A stretch of 34,902 nucleotides of DNA, taken from positions 1 to 34,902 of the forward strand of contig JBGPND010000032.1 in assembly GCA_041487355.1 (NCBI GenBank). The letters are read 5' to 3'. The position numbers and the translations under genes are program-made. Within the stretch, counting starts at the first letter, position 1, and the number at the start of each line of letters is the position of its first letter. The stretch is from JAMXLO01 sp041487355 (GTDB lineage: Bacteria > Pseudomonadota > Alphaproteobacteria > Acetobacterales > Acetobacteraceae). Below, piece after piece: positions 23,098 to 31,003 of the stretch. The notes beneath the pieces are model-generated. The model was not told the origin of the DNA, did no database searches, and saw only the letters and a list, made by a program, of their open reading frames with translations.

Positions 23098-23112
23098 GAA
23101 AAAGAGGCGAGC

Positions 23113-23141
23113 GCTCCCGGCGCGGCGATCGCTCCGGGAGC
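23113..23141 (-). terminator. Likely intrinsic terminator of ridA
   Basis: On the minus strand GCTCCCGG and CCGGGAGC pair with a 13-base loop 11 bp past the ridA stop. They are followed by GCTCGCCTCTTTTTC, which has a T-tract 7-8 bases after the stem. The GC stem plus T5 on the correct strand supports a Rho-independent end. Confidence 0.5.
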
Positions 23142-23151
23142 AGGTCGCGGC

Positions 23152-23502
23152 CTACTTGCAGGCGGTCACCATGATCTCGACGAGGATCGAGGGGTTCGCC
23201 AGCTCGGCCTGCACGCAGGCCCGCGCCGGAGCCGCGCCCTTGGGCAGCCAGGGCGTCCAGACCTCATTCAGCGCATCGCGGTCGCGGATGTTCTTCACCC
23301 AGATCAGCGCCTGCAGTAGCCGGGTCTTGTCGGTGCCGTGCGTCTCCAGCAGCTGGTCGATCTGCGCCAGCACGTCCGCGGTCTGGCCCTTGATGTCCTT
23401 GCTCGTATCCTTGGTGGTAACGCCCTGAAGATAAACGAAACCGTGGTGTTCGACGGCCTTCGACAGGATCGCGCCCGAATCGGTGCGGCTGATCTTGCTC
23501 AT
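23152..23502 (-). CDS. ridA: RidA family (YjgF/YER057c/UK114) protein
   Basis: The 116-residue protein has the size and order of the RidA family: an N-terminal beta strand with GAILSKAVEHHGFVYLQG, then QTADVLAQIDQLLETHGTDK. The characteristic arginine and glutamate follow in GAAPARACVQAELANPSILVEI. Archetypal RidA hydrolyses reactive enamine/imine intermediates from PLP enzymes. Here the arginine of the active site is present (Ala-Arg-Ala-Cys region), so activity is plausible. The ATG at 23502 is chosen because AGAGGA lies 6 bases upstream; ATG at 23508 overlaps that site. It stands alone with a likely terminator behind it. Confidence 0.9.
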   Translation of the reverse strand: MSKISRTDSGAILSKAVEHHGFVYLQGVTTKDTSKDIKGQTADVLAQIDQLLETHGTDKTRLLQALIWVKNIRDRDALNEVWTPWLPKGAAPARACVQAELANPSILVEIMVTACK

Positions 23503-23709
23503 CGACATTCCTCTCCCGATGTTGCGGTGGCAGCGGCCTTCTAGGGCAAGCGCGTGGCTCATACCAGCGACCCTTTCTGGTTAGCGTTCTGCCGATGTCG
23601 GGCCGCTGGTAATGAGAGTCTTGGTTTCGCGCGCGGCCGCCCCACCAACCCCGCGTGCGATACCAGCCGCCCGGCGCGGTGGAACAGTCACCGCCCTGGG
23701 CAACCGGCA

Positions 23710-24954
23710 TCAGGCCAGCGTCTCGCTGCCTTCCAGGATCGGGGCCATGCGCGGCACTCGTGACTGGGCGCGCAGCCAGGCCAGGGCGCAGAGCAGGCAG
23801 CCGATCAGCACGGGCAGTTGCAAGCCGAGGAACTCAGACGATGCGCCATAGGCGAGGGCGCCCATCGCCGGGGCGGCGCGGGTGATCATGCCCCAGAGGC
23901 TCAGCACCCGCCCCACCATGGCGGAGGATGCGGAATTCTGCAGTAGGGTCTGGATCGAGATGCCGTGCATGGTGGTGGCCGCGCCCATCACCGCGATGCA
24001 GACCACGCCGACGGCGAAGTTGTGCGTCGCCACGAAGCAGGCCGTGGCCAAGGTCAGGATCAGGCCGGCGATCACCGCGATCCGCGTCAGCCCGCCGAGC
24101 CGGCCGCGGATCGCCACCAGCGTGCCACCGACCAGCGCGGCGAAGCCCATCGTGCTGGCGAGCGTCGCCAGGCCTCGCGCATCGCGGCCGAACAGGTCGG
24201 CGACGTAGGGCGGCAGCATTTCCGGCACCGAACGCAGCATCATGCCGACCGCGGCCGCGAACAGCAGTATCGGGCCGATGCCCCGGTGGCGCGCGACGTA
24301 GCGAATGCCTTCGGCCGCGTCGTGCCAGACGCTGTGGGTGGAGCCGTGGCCCAGGCGGATCGCCGGGTCGAGCCGCAGCATGTACATGGTCAGGCTGGCG
24401 AACAGGAAAGCCAGGCAATTGCAGGCGATCGGCGGCACCACGCCCCAGGCGGCGATCATCGGGCCGGACAGCGCCGGGCCGATGAAGCGGGCGACGTTGT
24501 AGGTCAGCGAGTTGAGCGCCACCGCGCCGGGCAGGTAGGCGCGCGGCACCAGTCCGGGGATCAGGCACTGGCGCGCCGGTTGGGCGAACGTCTCGGCCAT
24601 GCCGTTGAAGGCCGACAGCGCCGCGATGAACTCGATGCGGATCAGCCCGGTGAGGATCAGCGCCACGAGAATCGCCGCCTGCCCCGCGGCGACGAACTGC
24701 GACGCCACGGTCAGGCGCACCCGGTCGATCCGATCGGCCACGGCGCCGGCGAGCGGCGAGATCACCACCGACGGCGCCAGATTGCAGAATGCGATGACGC
24801 TGACCCAGAGTACCGAATGGGTCAGCTCCCAGGCCAGCCAGTCGGTGGCGATCCGCTGCATCCACGAGCCGGTCCAGCAGGTTACGCTGCCAGCGTAGAA
24901 AATCCGGGCATTGCGTTGCGCCAGGACTCCGCCGACTGCTGACAGGCTGGCCAC
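23710..24954 (-). CDS. MFS transporter (EntS/MFS_3-like exporter)
   Basis: The 414-residue inner-membrane protein has about twelve hydrophobic segments in two halves and the A-loop signature AGAVADRIDRVRL between helices 2 and 3. It has FNGMAETFAQPARQCLIPGLV after helix 4 and LNSLTYNVARFIGPALSG, which are typical of the MFS_3 branch that includes the enterobactin exporter EntS. The substrate is unknown. The start is a GTG at 24954, with GGAGG about 13 bases upstream. It lies 19 bp downstream of the lipoprotein gene on the same strand, so the two, with the unknown gene at 25306, probably form one operon. Confidence 0.85.
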   Translation of the reverse strand: MASLSAVGGVLAQRNARIFYAGSVTCWTGSWMQRIATDWLAWELTHSVLWVSVIAFCNLAPSVVISPLAGAVADRIDRVRLTVASQFVAAGQAAILVALILTGLIRIEFIAALSAFNGMAETFAQPARQCLIPGLVPRAYLPGAVALNSLTYNVARFIGPALSGPMIAAWGVVPPIACNCLAFLFASLTMYMLRLDPAIRLGHGSTHSVWHDAAEGIRYVARHRGIGPILLFAAAVGMMLRSVPEMLPPYVADLFGRDARGLATLASTMGFAALVGGTLVAIRGRLGGLTRIAVIAGLILTLATACFVATHNFAVGVVCIAVMGAATTMHGISIQTLLQNSASSAMVGRVLSLWGMITRAAPAMGALAYGASSEFLGLQLPVLIGCLLCALAWLRAQSRVPRMAPILEGSETLA

Positions 24955-24973
24955 CGCGGCCGCGACCTCCGGT

Positions 24974-25309
24974 TCAGGGCTTCATCGCTTCCGCGGGCGG
25001 TGTGGCGGATCGGTCGGTCTCGGTCCCGGTGTTGCGCACGCAATCGCGCACCATGTTTTCGCGGCCATAGCGCTGTGCCAGGCCGCGGTCGACGACGCCG
25101 GGGGTGTAGTTGGCGGAGTACGGCGTGTCGCGGCTACTGATCGTGTAGATCGTGTCGCGGTGCTGCCGGTCATAGACCGCGTCGGCATGCTCGCGGCAGG
25201 CGGCGAGCGTCGCCGCATCGGCGTGGGCCTGACCGGTCGGGGGCGGCGGCGCGGCGCATCCGGCAACCGCCAGCAGGACCGGCAGGAGCAGGGCGAGGGG
25301 GCGGCTCAT
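24974..25309 (-). CDS. Small lipoprotein, function unknown
   Basis: The 111-residue protein has a lipoprotein signal: MSRPLALLLPVLLAVAGC with lipobox AVAGC, so Cys18 should be acylated. The mature part is Ala/Pro-rich at first. It then carries a charged segment AACREHADAVYDRQHRD, a tyrosine-rich stretch YTISSRDTPYSANYTPGV, and a second cysteine in MVRDCVRNTG that could pair with the one in AACRE. I recognise no family with certainty. The ATG overlaps the stop of the upstream gene by 4 bp, so the two are co-translated. Confidence 0.75.
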   Translation of the reverse strand: MSRPLALLLPVLLAVAGCAAPPPPTGQAHADAATLAACREHADAVYDRQHRDTIYTISSRDTPYSANYTPGVVDRGLAQRYGRENMVRDCVRNTGTETDRSATPPAEAMKP

Positions 25310-25851
25310 GGCGCGGCTCCTGTCAGTCGCGGTGCGGCTTGTCCCTCCAGCGCGAAGCCAAATGCGAACTGGGCGAGCCTGCTGCGGAAGCCGGTTTCGT
25401 CGAACCGGGCTTCCGCGGTCAACGGTATGCTGGCCGCGGTGCGCAACAGCGTGGGGTGCAGGTCGGCGCCATCGCGCTCCAGCCGGCACAGGGCAGCGGC
25501 CCAGGAGGCGCGGGCCAGCAAATCCACCAGGGCCAGCAGCCGGAGGCAGAGCGAAAGACCGTAGCTGCTGCCCATGCCGACGGTCACGTCGACCGCGCCG
25601 ACCCAGCAGCGCGCATCGCGGTCCGCCAGGGCAAGGTCGGTATAGGAGCCATCGTCGCGCCGGAACCGGAACCCGCGGGTGGCCCCCCAGCGCTGCGCCA
25701 GCGCGGCGTCGTGCGCGGCGTGCCACGCCCGCTCCAGGTCGCGCCGCAGCACCGGCGGCAGTGCCTCGGGCGGCCGGTCGACGAGATAGGTCAGCGTCCC
25801 GTCGGGGCCGACGCCGACGCGCACCGATGGCGGATGCTCGGTTGGTTCCAT
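25306..25851 (-). CDS. Conserved-looking hypothetical protein, 181 residues
   Basis: No family recognised. The protein has an N-terminal beta-like region (VRVGVGPDGTLTYLVDRPP), an Arg-rich helix (LRRDLERAWHAAHDAALAQRW), and a strand pair around GFRFRRDDGSYTDLALADRDARCW. A hydrophobic helix follows near residues 95-125 (YGLSLCLRLLALVDLLARASW), and then an alpha/beta end. There is no signal peptide. It looks like a soluble or membrane-associated domain. The ribosome-binding site of the ATG at 25851 is weak. Translation is coupled to the lipoprotein gene through ATGA, and the MFS exporter follows. It is divergent from the amidase gene with 69 bp between the starts. Confidence 0.7.
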   Translation of the reverse strand: MEPTEHPPSVRVGVGPDGTLTYLVDRPPEALPPVLRRDLERAWHAAHDAALAQRWGATRGFRFRRDDGSYTDLALADRDARCWVGAVDVTVGMGSSYGLSLCLRLLALVDLLARASWAAALCRLERDGADLHPTLLRTAASIPLTAEARFDETGFRSRLAQFAFGFALEGQAAPRLTGAAP

Positions 25852-25920
25852 CGATATGAGGATGGACCCGAGAGGCCGCTTGCGCCAGCCTGCGCGAGCG
25901 GTGCAGAGGAGATTTCACCC

Positions 25921-27189
25921 ATGCAGGAACCATCGCGGCTCACCGCCACCCAGGCCGCGCGCCTGATTCGTGACGGACGGCTGAAGCCGGCCGATCTGAT
26001 GGAAGCGTGCCTCGCGCGGATCGCCGAGCGGGAACCGACGGTGCGGGCGTTCGCCTGGTTCGATCCCGCGGCGGCTCGCCGTGCCGCGGCGGCGGCGCGG
26101 CCGGGGAAGCTGCACGGGCTGCCGATCGGGGTGAAGGACGTGCTCGATACGGCGGACATGCCGAGCGAATACGGCTCGCCGATCTGGCGCGGCTGGCAGC
26201 CGCGGGCGGACTGCGCGGCGGTCGCTTGGGCGCGGGCAGCCGGCGGCGTGGTGATCGGCAAGACGGTCACCACCGAATTCGCCACGCGCAAGCCAGGACC
26301 GACTGGCAACCCGCACAATCTGCAACACACACCGGGTGGCTCGAGCAGCGGGTCCGCGGCGGGCGTCGCGGACTTCTTCTTCTCGCTCGCCTACGGCACC
26401 CAGACCGCGGGCAGCGTGCTCCGGCCGGCTGCGTATTGCGGGGTGGTGGGCTACAAGCCGAGCTACGGCATGATCAACCGGTTCGGCATGAAGCTCATGT
26501 CGGAAGGCCTTGATACCGTGGGAGTCATGGCCCGCGGCGTCGCCGACTGCGCGTTGTTTGCCGGCGCGGTGTCGGGGCGCGATCTCGGCGACCCCGATGT
26601 CAGGCCGGAGCGGGCGCCGCGGATCGGCATCTGCCGCTCGCCGGCCTGGGACAAGGCATTGCCGGAAACCCAGGCGTTGCTGCCGCGCATCGCCTCGGCG
26701 CTGGCGCGGGCGGGCGCCGGCGTGGTCGATCGCGAGCTGTCGCCCGGTGTGGCGGCGATCGCGGAGGCGCAGCCGATCGTGATGAACAACGAAAGCGGCC
26801 GGGCGCTGGGTTGGGAGCTGGCGAATGCCCCAGAGCAGATCAGCGAGGGGCTGCGCGAGAGGCTGGACTTCGGTCTGTCGCAGACCGAAGCCGCGGTGGC
26901 CGAGGCGCATGCCGTGTTCGACCGCGCTCAGCGCGGGTTCCCCGCCTGCATGGAGGGCCTGGACGCCCTGGTGACGCCTTCCGCGCCCGGTCAGGCGCCG
27001 GCCGGGCTGGAATGGACAGGCGATCCGGCGTTCAACCTGATCTGGACGAGCCTGCACGTGCCCTGCGTGACGGTGCCCGCCGGCACCGGTCCCGACGGCC
27101 TGCCGCTCGGCATCCAGATCGTCACGCGAATCGGCGAGGACCGGGAAGCACTGGCCTGCGCGCAGTGGGTAGCGGCGGCGATTGCTTGA
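25921..27189 (+). CDS. Amidase signature family enzyme
   Basis: The 422-residue protein shows the Lys-Ser-Ser catalytic layout of amidase signature enzymes. Lys72 lies in GLPIGVKDVLDT, the cis-serine in the Gly/Ser-rich loop TPGGSSSGSAAGVA (about 141-142), and the nucleophile Ser165 in GTQTAGSVLRPAAYCGVVG. The usual GGS around the nucleophile is AGS here. The enzyme should hydrolyse a small-molecule amide; the substrate is unknown. No GatB or GatC gene is near, and the protein is shorter than GatA, so tRNA amidation is unlikely. AGGAGA precedes the ATG at 25921. Its stop is directly followed by the ATG of a ccdA-like remnant. Confidence 0.88.
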   Translation: MQEPSRLTATQAARLIRDGRLKPADLMEACLARIAEREPTVRAFAWFDPAAARRAAAAARPGKLHGLPIGVKDVLDTADMPSEYGSPIWRGWQPRADCAAVAWARAAGGVVIGKTVTTEFATRKPGPTGNPHNLQHTPGGSSSGSAAGVADFFFSLAYGTQTAGSVLRPAAYCGVVGYKPSYGMINRFGMKLMSEGLDTVGVMARGVADCALFAGAVSGRDLGDPDVRPERAPRIGICRSPAWDKALPETQALLPRIASALARAGAGVVDRELSPGVAAIAEAQPIVMNNESGRALGWELANAPEQISEGLRERLDFGLSQTEAAVAEAHAVFDRAQRGFPACMEGLDALVTPSAPGQAPAGLEWTGDPAFNLIWTSLHVPCVTVPAGTGPDGLPLGIQIVTRIGEDREALACAQWVAAAIA

Positions 27190-27363
27190 ATGCGTGCCTC
27201 GCAAACTACCGAATCGGCAGTGCCACAGGCGCCCGAGGCACGGGAGGCTGAACTGCTGCAGGCGGAGATCCGTCGGGACATGAAGGTGCTCGCAGACTAC
27301 GTCGCCGAGCACGGTGACCCCGCCGAGTTGCGGGAGATGTTTGAAGCGCGCGATGCAACATGA
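27190..27363 (+). pseudogene. ccdA: Truncated CcdA-like antitoxin
   Basis: The 57-residue frame ends in the pattern of the CcdA C-terminal half: LLQAEIRRDMKVLADYVAEH, then GDPAELREMFEARD. This is the part that wraps the CcdB toxin. The N-terminal ribbon-helix-helix DNA-binding part (about 30 residues in functional CcdA) is absent; the first 18 residues are Ala/Glu/Pro-rich filler. The ATG follows the amidase stop with no spacer, so the 5' part was probably lost by a deletion that joined it to the amidase gene. It overlaps the ccdB start by 11 bp, as in intact ccdAB pairs. It may still be translated by coupling, but autoregulation should be lost. Confidence 0.6.
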
Positions 27364-27480
27364 CGTCTACGACAATCCCGCGCTGCGGACGAGGCGAGCA
27401 CTTCCGTTCATCGCCGTGGTGCAGGCTGACCTGGCGGACGAGGGACGTGGCCGGATCGTTGCACCGATGGCACCGCGTCC
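27353..27480 (+). pseudogene. ccdB: CcdB-like toxin fragment, interrupted by a palindromic element
   Basis: The first about 42 codons give MQHDVYDNPALRTRRALPF followed by IAVVQADLADEGRGRIVAP, which fits the CcdB N-terminus (short strand, Tyr, variable loop, FVVVxQxD strand, RIVxPL strand). At 27481 a copy of the 88-bp palindromic repeat begins. The frame continues through it to 27667, but with repeat-derived then unrelated residues. The C-terminal helix with the CcdB poison motif is missing. The toxin (a gyrase inhibitor in the family) should therefore be dead. The paired start inside the end of ccdA supports descent from a real toxin-antitoxin module. Confidence 0.6.
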
Positions 27481-27566
27481 CGCTGTCATTGCGAGCGCAG
27501 CGAAGCAATCTCGTGGTCGGTGCGCACTTGCCCCGAGATTGCTTCGCTGCGCTCGCAATGACAGCG
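27481..27566. repeat. 88-bp-type dispersed palindromic element, copy 2, inserted in ccdB
   Basis: Ends CGCTGTCATTGCGAGCG and its complement CGCTCGCAATGACAGCG are perfect inverted repeats, with GCAATCTCG and CGAGATTGC inside. It shares ends and middle with the element at 9410-9497. It lies exactly where CcdB similarity stops. Confidence 0.85.
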
Positions 27567-27599
27567 TGGGTCGATTGGCCGGTTTCTTCACACAAGGCC

Positions 27600-28502
27600 T
27601 TACGGCAGCAGGACTCGCCGCAGCTTCTCCCGCGCCGCCTGGCCGGCTGCCAGTGAACGCGCATTGACGATCGCCAGGCGGAAGCCGCCGGGCGGCATCG
27701 CGTGGTGTTCCGGCTCCTTGTCCTCGTGGAACGTGATCTGCACGCTGGAGACGCCCGGCATGGCCCGGACTTCGTCCACCAAAGCCGCGGGCGGGTGGCG
27801 GTAGCGCGGGCCGTGGGGGCCGAACAGCACCACGCTGTAGCCGTCGACGCGGTCGCTGTCGGGATAGACCCATTCGCCGGTGACATGCAGGCGCACGACC
27901 GCCGCGACCCAGCCGGGACCATAAAGATCAGGCCATTGGTCGGCGAAGCGCAGATGCGCCTCGATGATGCGGCCGCCGATCGTCTCGAAGTTGGCCATCC
28001 CGGTGAATCCGGACAAATGCTTGCGCGCCCAGGCGCCGCACCAGTCCTCGATCTCCGGCATCGCTTCGGCGTGGACCAGCCAGTGGTCGAAGGTGCCGCC
28101 GGGGGCGGTGGCGCCGGTGGTGTGACGCCACCAGCGCGGCTCGCCGTCCACCAGGGCGACGTCGGTGCTGACATGCGGGCCGGTCAGCAGGGTGCACCAG
28201 AAATGCCCCGCGGTCAGCGCGGCGCGATATTCCTCGGCGGAGTTGATCACCTGACTGCCCGAGCCCATGCCGCGCAGGTTCATGATCGGCTTGGAGAACA
28301 CCGGGAACCCCGGCGGCATCACGCCATGCGGTGCCGCCTGCAAGCCTTGCGACAGCGCCACCGCCAGTTTGTCGTAGATCCAGCGATGTTGCGGATACCA
28401 CTCCCAGGAATCCGGATCCTCGGTGGAGATGCGGACGTCCTCGGGGCAGTCGACGTGCTCGAAATACTGGAACCGCCAGGGATCGGCTTCGCAGATCGGC
28501 AC
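27600..28502 (-). CDS. ATP-grasp-like protein of unknown role
   Basis: The 300-residue protein has parts of an ATP-grasp fold. VFSKPIMNLRGMGSG near residue 70 carries the lysine that would hold the ATP phosphates. The acidic end region GMANFETIGGRIIEAHLRFAD near residues 170-190 resembles the metal-binding E-x-N-x-R block, with His replacing Asn. GPHVSTDVALVDGEPRWWRH lies between them and is Trp-rich. The start is the GTG at 28502, with GGGGA upstream, directly abutting a palindromic repeat. No ATG lies nearby in frame. No neighbouring gene suggests a substrate. It may ligate or modify an amino acid or peptide; this is uncertain. Confidence 0.65.
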   Translation of the reverse strand: MPICEADPWRFQYFEHVDCPEDVRISTEDPDSWEWYPQHRWIYDKLAVALSQGLQAAPHGVMPPGFPVFSKPIMNLRGMGSGSQVINSAEEYRAALTAGHFWCTLLTGPHVSTDVALVDGEPRWWRHTTGATAPGGTFDHWLVHAEAMPEIEDWCGAWARKHLSGFTGMANFETIGGRIIEAHLRFADQWPDLYGPGWVAAVVRLHVTGEWVYPDSDRVDGYSVVLFGPHGPRYRHPPAALVDEVRAMPGVSSVQITFHEDKEPEHHAMPPGGFRLAIVNARSLAAGQAAREKLRRVLLP

Positions 28503-28525
28503 GCGCGCGTCCCCGGCAAGTGCAC

Positions 28526-28601
28526 GTCATGGCCGGGCCTGACCCGGCCATCCGCGCAACACCGCCGGTGCGCAGATGGCCGGGTCAAGCCCGGCCATGA
28601 C
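28526..28601. repeat. Nested double palindrome (two GTCATGGCCGGG elements head to head)
   Basis: Each half (28526-28551 and 28576-28601) is itself a hairpin ATGGCCGGG-N-CCCGGCCAT, and the two halves are inverted relative to each other around a 24-bp centre. Arms of about 35 bp match with few differences. A T6 tract follows on the plus strand, but the flanking genes read minus. It is a REP-doublet (BIME-like) structure. Confidence 0.85.
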
Positions 28602-28645
28602 GGTTTTTTGTTGGTTCCGCGCCAGCACCCGCACCGGCACCCGCA

Positions 28646-30304
28646 TCACCCGATCGGCTCGGGACGCAGCCGCTGCGGCAGGGTGGCGAGCGAATCCGTC
28701 GTGTCGAAGTCGCGCAGCACCGCGTCGTCGGCCATCTCGACCTCGGTCACTGCCTCGATGTGCTTGCCCAGCAGGAAACGCGCGCCGGAATCGCCGGTGA
28801 TCTGCAGGATCTCCGGGAAGAACCGGCGATCCCACAGCATCGGGTTGCCCTGCTTGCCGCGGAACACGGGCAGCACGATCAGCCGGCCCTCGTCCGGATC
28901 GTAGGCGGACAGCAGCCGGTCGATCATCCGCCCGGTCACCAGCGGCATGTCGCCCAGGCAGACGATGGCGGCGGCACAGTCCTCCGGCACCGCGGCAATG
29001 CCGGCCTTCAGGCTGGCCGAGAGGCCCTCCGCGTAATCGGCAGCGTGGGCATAGCGCACCGGCCGCCCGCCTAGCGCGTGCTGGATCTGCTCCGCCTGAT
29101 GCCCGGTCACCACCAGGATCGGGCGCGCATTGGACGACAGCACGTTGTCCACCACGCGGGCGATCATCGACTTGCCGGTGCGGTCGGCGACCAGCAGCTT
29201 GTTGTGCGGCGCCATGCGACGGGACCGGCCGGCGGCCAGCACCACGGCGGCAATCGTCGGAGCGCTGCGCGGCGCGATGCCGGTCTGCTGCGTGGCAGGC
29301 GCCTTCTCGCGCGGCAGCGGGCGGCTGTCGATCTCCTTCAGCAGGCCACCGACGCCCATGCGCATCACCTCGGCGCCACCCACCGGCAGTCCGGCGAACA
29401 GGCGGGTCAGCACGAAGTCGATCCCGTTCAGCTTCGGGCTGCGCGCACAGCCGGGCAGGACCAGCGCCGGCTTGGTGCCGATCCGCCCGAGGCAGATCAG
29501 GTTCCCGGGATCCACCGGCATGCCGAAATGCACGATCTCGCCGCCTGCCCGGACGATGCCGGACGGACCGACGTCGCGCCGGTCCACCACCGCCGAGGCA
29601 CCGACGACGAGCAGCAGATCGGCCCCCTGGGAAATCAGCGATTCCAGCGCGTTGGCGATCGGAGATTCCTCGTGCGGCGTGCGGATCGGCGGCAGCAGCG
29701 AACCCGTGAGCTGGGTCACCCGCTGCTCGGTGGCGGCGATGGTCTTCTCGGTCACGCTGTCCTTCAGGCCGGGCAGCTCGGTGGCGACGAGGCCGACCTT
29801 CAGGTGGCGGAACGGATGCAGGGTGAGCGGCGAGCCGCTCTGGCGCACCAGCGCCTCGGCCACCGCCAGCACGTTGCCCGGCACCGAGAACGGAACGATC
29901 TTGACGGTGGCGACGAGGTCTTTCGGCGCCACCACCGCATAATCCGGCAAGGTGCCGATCGTGAGGGACTCGTCGATGGTGTTCAGGCGATTGATCATCG
30001 CCGTGTCGACGCGCAGCAGGCCTGGCACCTCGGCGGCCAGGTTCACCCGTCCGGTGGCGGCGCGCGAGCGGGCGAGCAGCGGCGAGACCAGCGGCTGCGC
30101 CAGGCGGTCGGCGGCGATGTCTTCCGGCACATCGCCGGGTTCCAGCCGGGCCACGATCACCTCGCTACGGCCCGCCTCGCGCAACGCGACGATGGCGGTC
30201 TCGTCGAGGACCGATCCCTTGCGGATCATCCGCTCGCCGACGCGCTGGGAGTGCGCCATGATGGCGCCGCGGGCCTCGTCCAGCGGGACCGGGCCGAACT
30301 TCAT
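28646..30304 (-). CDS. MoCF-domain / MobA-like nucleotidyltransferase fusion (molybdenum cofactor)
   Basis: The 552-residue protein joins two domains. Residues about 1-345 form a molybdopterin-binding (MoCF/MoeA-like) part with GADLLLVVGASAVVDRRDVG and LVLPGCARSPKLNG. Residues about 350-545 form a MobA/MocA-type transferase with VVLAAGRSRRMAPHNKLL, CLGDMPLVTGRMID and FRGKQGNPMLWDRRFFPEI. MocA-type enzymes attach CMP to molybdopterin to make MCD, the form used by xanthine-oxidase-family enzymes and CO dehydrogenase. The fusion may pass cofactor between sites. The ATG overlaps the XdhC-C stop by 4 bp. The context of CoxE and XdhC genes supports a role in maturing a molybdenum hydroxylase. Confidence 0.88.
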   Translation of the reverse strand: MKFGPVPLDEARGAIMAHSQRVGERMIRKGSVLDETAIVALREAGRSEVIVARLEPGDVPEDIAADRLAQPLVSPLLARSRAATGRVNLAAEVPGLLRVDTAMINRLNTIDESLTIGTLPDYAVVAPKDLVATVKIVPFSVPGNVLAVAEALVRQSGSPLTLHPFRHLKVGLVATELPGLKDSVTEKTIAATEQRVTQLTGSLLPPIRTPHEESPIANALESLISQGADLLLVVGASAVVDRRDVGPSGIVRAGGEIVHFGMPVDPGNLICLGRIGTKPALVLPGCARSPKLNGIDFVLTRLFAGLPVGGAEVMRMGVGGLLKEIDSRPLPREKAPATQQTGIAPRSAPTIAAVVLAAGRSRRMAPHNKLLVADRTGKSMIARVVDNVLSSNARPILVVTGHQAEQIQHALGGRPVRYAHAADYAEGLSASLKAGIAAVPEDCAAAIVCLGDMPLVTGRMIDRLLSAYDPDEGRLIVLPVFRGKQGNPMLWDRRFFPEILQITGDSGARFLLGKHIEAVTEVEMADDAVLRDFDTTDSLATLPQRLRPEPIG

Positions 30305-30999
30305 GCCGCCCGCTTCTGCGGCACCGGTGCACCGCGCCGCACGGCGACGATCTCGGCCAGGATGGAGAGCGCGATCTCCGGCGCGGTGACAGCCTCGATG
30401 TTGAGGCCAACCGGGCCCTGGATGCGTGCCAGCGCCGCGTCGCCGTGGCCAAGTTCGCGCAGCCGCTGGAGTCGTGCCGCATGCGTGCGCCGCGAGCCGA
30501 GCGAGCCGATGTAGAACGCGGGCGACTTCAGCGCCCGGTCCAGCGCCGGATCGTCCAGCTTCGGATCGTGCGTCAAGGTGACGACGGCGGTGCGGGAATC
30601 CGGCCGCAGCTCATCCATCGCCTCATCCGGCCAGGCGGTCGATACCGTGACGTTCGGGAAGCGTTCGTCGGAGGCGAAGGAGCGGCGTGGATCGACCACG
30701 GTGATGGCGAAGCCGCACTGCGTGGCGAACGGCACCAGCGCCTGCGCGATGTGCACGGCGCCGACCACGATCAGCCGCAGCGGCGGGTTGTGCGCGTGCA
30801 GGAACCAGTCCGCGCCGCCGAGCTTCACCGTGCCGCTCTCGTCGTCGCGCAACGCCTGCTCCGCTGCGGCGTTCAGTTCCGCCGGGGCGGCAGGATCGGG
30901 TAGCAGGCGCTGCGCACCGTCCGGCAGACGCGTCGCCAGCACCACCGGACGCTTCTCGCGCTTCGCCTGGTCGAGTGCGGCGAGGATTTCGGGTGTCAT
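30301..30999 (-). CDS. XdhC family protein, C-terminal Rossmann domain only
   Basis: The 232-residue protein holds the XdhC_C Rossmann domain: RLIVVGAVHIAQALVPFA, the ITVVDPRRSFASDERFPN strand, AVVTLTHDPKLDDPAL, and FYIGSLGSRRTHAARLQRL, then GPVGLNIEAVTAPEIALSIL. XdhC-type proteins hold the molybdenum cofactor and promote its sulfuration and insertion into xanthine dehydrogenase-like enzymes. The N-terminal CoxI/XdhC domain found in single-chain XdhC is a separate gene 106 bp upstream (31106-31432). A long hairpin fills the gap, and its G-rich arm supplies what serves as the ribosome-binding site of this gene. Confidence 0.88.
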   Translation of the reverse strand: MTPEILAALDQAKREKRPVVLATRLPDGAQRLLPDPAAPAELNAAAEQALRDDESGTVKLGGADWFLHAHNPPLRLIVVGAVHIAQALVPFATQCGFAITVVDPRRSFASDERFPNVTVSTAWPDEAMDELRPDSRTAVVTLTHDPKLDDPALDRALKSPAFYIGSLGSRRTHAARLQRLRELGHGDAALARIQGPVGLNIEAVTAPEIALSILAEIVAVRRGAPVPQKRAA

Positions 31000-31003
31000 G
31001 GCC

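Noticed and set aside
27314..27667. 117-residue plus-strand frame as an intact protein
   Set aside because: Only the part from 27353 to about 27480 resembles CcdB; the rest is translated palindromic repeat and unrelated sequence.
28590..28612. Hairpin plus T6 as an intrinsic terminator
   Set aside because: It is oriented for the plus strand, but both flanking genes are on the minus strand; the hairpin is explained by the dispersed repeat.
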